Positions 6,645 to 10,879 of a stretch of DNA of 10,879 nucleotides are shown here, one piece after another. The DNA comes from Acidiluteibacter sp965660325 (GTDB lineage Bacteria; Bacteroidota; Bacteroidia; Flavobacteriales_E; Vicingaceae). A program made the translations under genes and the position numbers. The stretch lies in the NCBI GenBank assembly GCA_965660325.1, contig CBFHZL010000092.1:1-10879 (forward strand), written 5' to 3'. Positions within the stretch are counted from its first letter, which is position 1; each line of letters starts with the position of its first letter. Under the pieces are notes generated by a model. It ran no database searches. It was not told where the DNA came from and was given only the letters and a program-made list of their open reading frames with translations.

Positions 6645-9600
6645 TTAAAAGTTGTTCAAATCGATTGGTCTCATTACACCGAACCATCTAATTACTTTTT
6701 CACCAACACCCGGTATTTCAACGTGAATGATGTAAACACCACTAGAAACTGAAATATTAGCTTGGTTCTTTAAATCCCAGTCAATAAATGGAACTTCAGC
6801 ATTCTTATTATACTCGCGAATTAAAGTTCCTGCAAGGTTATAAATTCGAACATTTGCTTCCTTTGGAAGATTAGTAATCTTAACCACATTATCCAAAATA
6901 CCTGACTCATACTGAGAATATGCATAATATGGGTTTGGTACAGCTCGAATCTGATCGATCGCTTCATTAAGGGTAGTGCGATCACCAAGAATAGGCTCTA
7001 AACCATTTGTATTGAACTTGTAAACAGGACGACTTTCATTTCGAATACCTGAATTAGGATCCAATGCCTCTAATCCTGTGTAATAAGAGCCTAATGGACG
7101 AGATACTTGAATAGTTAAAGTCGCGTCTGTTGATAACAACTCTGCACCTTCCTTCAACATTGGTATCATTACCCAAGAACAACTCCCCCATGCAACGTTC
7201 TTCAATAAGGAGTTTGAGCTCGTAAATGCACTCATTAACTTTTGACCAGCATCGTATGTCGGAAATCTAAAGTTTGGTGAGATAAATAGTGGCTCAACAG
7301 GCAGTGTTTTTCTAAACACATACACATAGTGTTTACCACCCCATACTAAATTCTGAGCATTAAATGTTCCTGTTGTTTCTGTAGAAGTTGGATTCCAAAT
7401 CATATCAGAACCGTTATCAGCACCATACCAGCTGTCTTCACCAAATGCCATATTTAATCGTTCACCGGTTTCAATATCTACTGCATAACCAGGGAACCAT
7501 CCCATACCTGTCGGACTAATGTAAGCAGGGTCATTAGGATCATTACTTGCAACTGCACCTACAGGAGCAGGATTACCGTCCTTATCCACAGATTGAGATG
7601 CTCTAACATTATGACGAGATCTATTTCCGACAGCCTTAAAACGTTCCTCTTGCAACTCAATTACAGGAACTCTAGTCCATTTACTCTTATCATCAGTAAA
7701 AACAATTGTTGCAGAACTCAAATAATTCAGTCGAGAATACCCAGAAGCTTGGAAGCTATAACCTGGTGAGTTTAATACTACTGAACCATCTGTAGTTGTA
7801 CCTGCGGTATCACCTGCTCTGTATTGAACTAGACCGAAAGGAGCAACTATTCCTCCTAAAATATTCTCGTAGTTCTCTTCGGGATCTTCAAAACGACCAA
7901 CATCATTGTTAAATACATCATCAAAGTACTTATCGAAAGTAGGGTCATCATCACCGCCTCTAATCTGACCTGAAAGAATCCAGTTTTGGAAAGTAAATCC
8001 ATCAGCATCAGGAATACCTTGCAACCAATCATTATTCGGATCATCGAACTTTAAATCAGCACCAATAAAGCCATTATTAAATGAACCGATAAGACCGGGC
8101 TCTTGACCTAGTGAAATCTTTACAGATATACCCCATTTTTGTATTACTTGCTCATTTTCTAACTTAAGCGTCTGATCAGATTTTATTGTATCCGTTTCTT
8201 CAGCAATTTCAGGAAAAAGAATCCAAGAAGACTCTTCTGTAACACTTGAGTCCGTGCTTCCTTCAGGGCTCTTAACTTGAAGTATATATGAATCAGCTCT
8301 TACCTCTAACGGATCGATTACCTTCACCTCAATAGGAGAGGCGCCAACAATATAGTCAAGCGTATCAGTGTAATCTCCATCGGTTGTAGAACCAATTTTG
8401 GCTAATGTCGCATCGGTTAATTGGATACCATATCCTCCATTACCTTTACCTTGAAGACGGGTAACAGCAACTTGATCACCATAGTCAGCTCTAGCAATTG
8501 CTCCTTCTTTCTCTGAGAAAGTATTTCTTGGTATAGCTAAAACAGGACGTATAGAACCACCTTGACCATTTTGTCTACCTGACAAATAAGGAGTCAATTG
8601 ACCATTGATATCTGCACCTAAAGGATTAGACGGGTTTGGTGGTACGTCTTGAGCATAAGGCTTAAACTCATTATATCCATATGCTATCGCGATAAAATAA
8701 TAAGACTTGAAGTTTACCAAACGGTTATCACCGGTTGCAAATAAATCTGTTGTTACTCTAAAACTATGACGAATACCCTTGTTTTCACCATTTACCTTAA
8801 CTTCAGGACGATTTGCTTTAATTTCATCATCGAAGGTATAGTTAACCAATTGAGTAACGTCATCACGTAAGTCAACTTGAGCAACCAATCGTGCTTTAGT
8901 TTCATCATTTAAATCTCCAACAGAAACATCTTCCGCTGCCAGTTGATAAATTTGATATCCCTGAAATCTATATCTATCATCGTAAAATATAGAATCTTGA
9001 ACCAAGTTTGATGGCGTAACGATGTTTGGATCTTTTTCGCTGTATTGCTCTTTGAAGTTATTAGATGTTGGAGAGTTGTCCAAATAAAGAATAATCTCTT
9101 CGTCAAGCTCTTGTACAAAAACATCAGGAGCATCGGGACCACTTAAAACTTTAAAACAGTTATCAAATAAAATCTGTGCTTTATCATCTGCATCAAAAAG
9201 TCGCTCAATAGACTCTAAACGACCACCACTAGTAGCTCGACCATATACAACTCCTACTGTAATATCGTTAATATTTCCAGGCTCCAATGTAAAAGGACCA
9301 GCAGATTGTAAAAATCTTCTATCCCCAACAGGATTTGATGGAGAACCACCACCTGGATTAGTTTCAGACCAGTTTGTATTAGAAACCGGAGCATTATTAG
9401 TACCCCAACCTAATGAATCTGTAACACCTGGGAACATAAAGTCAGTAGGAAATGGTTCTACTCCTGTAGCACGAAGACCATCACCACCGTAAAGCATACG
9501 TTGACCATTCTTCCAAATACCTCTTAAGTAGTTATAATAGTGTGCAGAAGCTGATGGATCACCGTTATCTGCTGTTCCAATATTGTGATATACAAAACGT

Positions 9601-10835
9601 CTCATTCCGAAACGCTCGTTATCTATAATCGTATCAGGATCTTGATCTGCAGGATTAAAATAACCTAACCCATTCAAGGCCTCACCTGGTCCTATTCCGT
9701 AGTTATTATTAATACTATCCGCATCTTGAAACGGACCTTCAAAATAGTCAATACCAATTGCAGGAGGATTTAATCCATAACCAACTTGACCATTAGCATC
9801 TTGATCATCGTCATCTCCATTGTAGCAATAACCTAGACCACGCTGAACATCACATCCAACAAAATCATCGGAAGCGTTTCCTAAATCAGGATCAACCCAG
9901 TTTCCAAAATACGTATTTGTCAATGTAAAAGTACTTCTATTAACTAGTTCATAATTATAGAAAGTCATTGAATTAATTTCATCATTCGTTGCAAATGCAA
10001 ATGCCTGAGCACGAATTTCCATACCAATACCAGGAGCGTTAGATTCTGTATGTATATTCCCTTTATCGTTAAAAACCCACCATATGGTATAATCTCCGAA
10101 TAGAGGACGACGACCAGCTTCACTTTTGTTCTTTCTTGGAGCACGACAATCAATATCACCGGCTAAATCATAGAAAGGATAGTCACCTTCTCTCTCTGGT
10201 TCATAGATTCCGTCACCATTCAAGTCCATAAAAGGCGCCAAACGCAAAGCTTCACCATTATTAGTGTTACCATTACCAGGCCAGTTAATTATAGACTTCG
10301 GCACCGTATACCCCAAAAAGTTTTCACGACGTTCTTCCTCTGTGGCTAAGTTGAAGGCAACAAATTGTTGCACATCAGCTTTCCTTACAGTGTCAAATCG
10401 ATCATAAAACTCACATTGATCAGGCTGAATCTCAGCATTACCTGTAGTATCCAAAGGACCCGTCCAATAATCATTCCCATTACCGAATGTAGAAACTGCG
10501 GCTTTAAGCTGACCGTTCACATCAGTTCCTCCTAACCATAAACCACCTGAGTAAAGGGCAAAACGACCAGAATTAGCAGGCACTTCATATCCAGCAACAC
10601 CATTCGCTCTGTTCTGCCAAAGTAAACCATTGGAATAAATAAATGTACTCGCATTGTTATATGACAACAAAATAACTTTCTTCGAAGGAGTACAGTTTAC
10701 TGCTAACCCTTGACCACCATTATTATTGTTGCTATTTCCTTGTTGAGCTGTGCGCTCACCTTCCCTTCCATATGAGGAAGCGGATATAGCTAATGCCATT
10801 ACGACAAAACTGATATTCTTAACAATATTTTTCAT
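6645..10835 (-). CDS. Large secreted protein with T9SS C-terminal sorting-type domain
   Basis: This is a 1396-residue exported protein of unknown function. A signal peptide (residues 1 to about 23, cut near SYG) is followed by a low-complexity N/G/Q linker (33-43). The body has no recognisable enzyme motif. It is rich in aromatic, Asn, Asp and Gly residues, as in surface beta-proteins. Acidic loops look able to bind calcium: DLNGDGIYEPE (204-214, ligands at D204, N206, D208, E212) and DDDDQDANG (341-349). A strongly conserved-looking block runs from FNDKGNIHTES (255-265) through FGNWVDPDLGN (310-320). The last ~100 residues form a T9SS-like sorting domain: AVPNPYYAY (1298-1306), VRIYNLAGTLIREY (1329-1342), WDLKNQ (1353-1358) and SSGVYIIHVEIPG (1364-1376). 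Seven cysteines are scattered. It resembles a family I recall as large T9SS cargo proteins in Bacteroidota. It heads a two-gene operon with the PorV-like gene. Confidence 0.82.
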   Translation of the reverse strand: MKNIVKNISFVVMALAISASSYGREGERTAQQGNSNNNNGGQGLAVNCTPSKKVILLSYNNASTFIYSNGLLWQNRANGVAGYEVPANSGRFALYSGGLWLGGTDVNGQLKAAVSTFGNGNDYWTGPLDTTGNAEIQPDQCEFYDRFDTVRKADVQQFVAFNLATEEERRENFLGYTVPKSIINWPGNGNTNNGEALRLAPFMDLNGDGIYEPEREGDYPFYDLAGDIDCRAPRKNKSEAGRRPLFGDYTIWWVFNDKGNIHTESNAPGIGMEIRAQAFAFATNDEINSMTFYNYELVNRSTFTLTNTYFGNWVDPDLGNASDDFVGCDVQRGLGYCYNGDDDDQDANGQVGYGLNPPAIGIDYFEGPFQDADSINNNYGIGPGEALNGLGYFNPADQDPDTIIDNERFGMRRFVYHNIGTADNGDPSASAHYYNYLRGIWKNGQRMLYGGDGLRATGVEPFPTDFMFPGVTDSLGWGTNNAPVSNTNWSETNPGGGSPSNPVGDRRFLQSAGPFTLEPGNINDITVGVVYGRATSGGRLESIERLFDADDKAQILFDNCFKVLSGPDAPDVFVQELDEEIILYLDNSPTSNNFKEQYSEKDPNIVTPSNLVQDSIFYDDRYRFQGYQIYQLAAEDVSVGDLNDETKARLVAQVDLRDDVTQLVNYTFDDEIKANRPEVKVNGENKGIRHSFRVTTDLFATGDNRLVNFKSYYFIAIAYGYNEFKPYAQDVPPNPSNPLGADINGQLTPYLSGRQNGQGGSIRPVLAIPRNTFSEKEGAIARADYGDQVAVTRLQGKGNGGYGIQLTDATLAKIGSTTDGDYTDTLDYIVGASPIEVKVIDPLEVRADSYILQVKSPEGSTDSSVTEESSWILFPEIAEETDTIKSDQTLKLENEQVIQKWGISVKISLGQEPGLIGSFNNGFIGADLKFDDPNNDWLQGIPDADGFTFQNWILSGQIRGGDDDPTFDKYFDDVFNNDVGRFEDPEENYENILGGIVAPFGLVQYRAGDTAGTTTDGSVVLNSPGYSFQASGYSRLNYLSSATIVFTDDKSKWTRVPVIELQEERFKAVGNRSRHNVRASQSVDKDGNPAPVGAVASNDPNDPAYISPTGMGWFPGYAVDIETGERLNMAFGEDSWYGADNGSDMIWNPTSTETTGTFNAQNLVWGGKHYVYVFRKTLPVEPLFISPNFRFPTYDAGQKLMSAFTSSNSLLKNVAWGSCSWVMIPMLKEGAELLSTDATLTIQVSRPLGSYYTGLEALDPNSGIRNESRPVYKFNTNGLEPILGDRTTLNEAIDQIRAVPNPYYAYSQYESGILDNVVKITNLPKEANVRIYNLAGTLIREYNKNAEVPFIDWDLKNQANISVSSGVYIIHVEIPGVGEKVIRWFGVMRPIDLNNF

Positions 10836-10879
10836 AATTCGTGTATTATATTTAACAATTACGCCCTCTATTAAAAACT

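Noticed and set aside
7856..8044. Small open frame inside the large secreted protein gene, same strand
   Set aside because: It is a shifted reading of the Asp/Asn-rich coding sequence with Met/Leu/Thr-rich low-complexity output and no start context. It is a shadow frame.
6645..10835. Phage tail, toxin or polymorphic-effector interpretation of the 1396-residue protein
   Set aside because: It has a signal peptide and a T9SS-type C-terminus, no Rhs/YD repeats, no toxin domain and no immunity gene beside it.
10845..10850. TATAAT-like hexamer on the minus strand before the large secreted protein gene
   Set aside because: It lies about 10 bases from the ATG with no matching upstream element, and Bacteroidota promoters use a TAnnTTTG-type -7 element, which is not present here.

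Overview
The window looks like ordinary chromosomal DNA from a member of the Bacteroidota, most likely a gliding or marine Cytophagales-type bacterium. The clues are low G+C by eye, a large exported protein with a type IX secretion (T9SS) C-terminal domain next to a PorV/PorQ-family outer-membrane protein, a greA-HIT gene pair, an OppC permease with a long periplasmic insert, and few recognisable Shine-Dalgarno sequences. No rRNA, tRNA, CRISPR array, insertion sequence or phage gene was seen. Genus-level placement cannot be supported from this sequence alone.

Left part (1-4037). The window opens inside an AtoE-type short-chain fatty acid transporter gene on the + strand. Its 3' end overlaps the 3' end of a minus-strand operon of three genes. 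In transcription order these are a multi-pass membrane protein of the lysylphosphatidylglycerol-synthase/flippase-like (UPF0104) family, a membrane-anchored family 2 glycosyltransferase, and an OppC/DppC-type ABC permease. Both junctions inside the operon are 4-base stop/start overlaps (ATGA, then TTGA), so the three proteins are probably translated in a coupled way.

Middle part (4031-5509). ruvC, the Holliday-junction resolvase, runs on the + strand. Its start codon lies within or next to the start of the divergent membrane-protein gene. It ends one base from the end of a minus-strand HIT-family gene. That HIT gene sits one base downstream of greA, so greA and the HIT gene form a tight operon. 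A perfect 12-bp hairpin followed by a T-run separates greA from the operon upstream of it.

Right part (5541-10835). A two-gene minus-strand operon encodes a 1396-residue secreted protein with a signal peptide, D/N-rich possible calcium-binding loops and a T9SS-type C-terminal domain. It is followed 30 bases later by a 357-residue PorV/PorQ-like outer-membrane beta-barrel and then by the terminator. This looks like a cargo protein paired with its own PorV-like partner. It is the most interesting item in the window, although both proteins resemble families I recall as widespread in Bacteroidota.

The genes are packed tightly. No stretch above 300 bases lacks a gene, and the longest gap between genes is about 86 bases. 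No clearly unprecedented system was found; the findings concern gene pairing, gene overlap and domain oddities.
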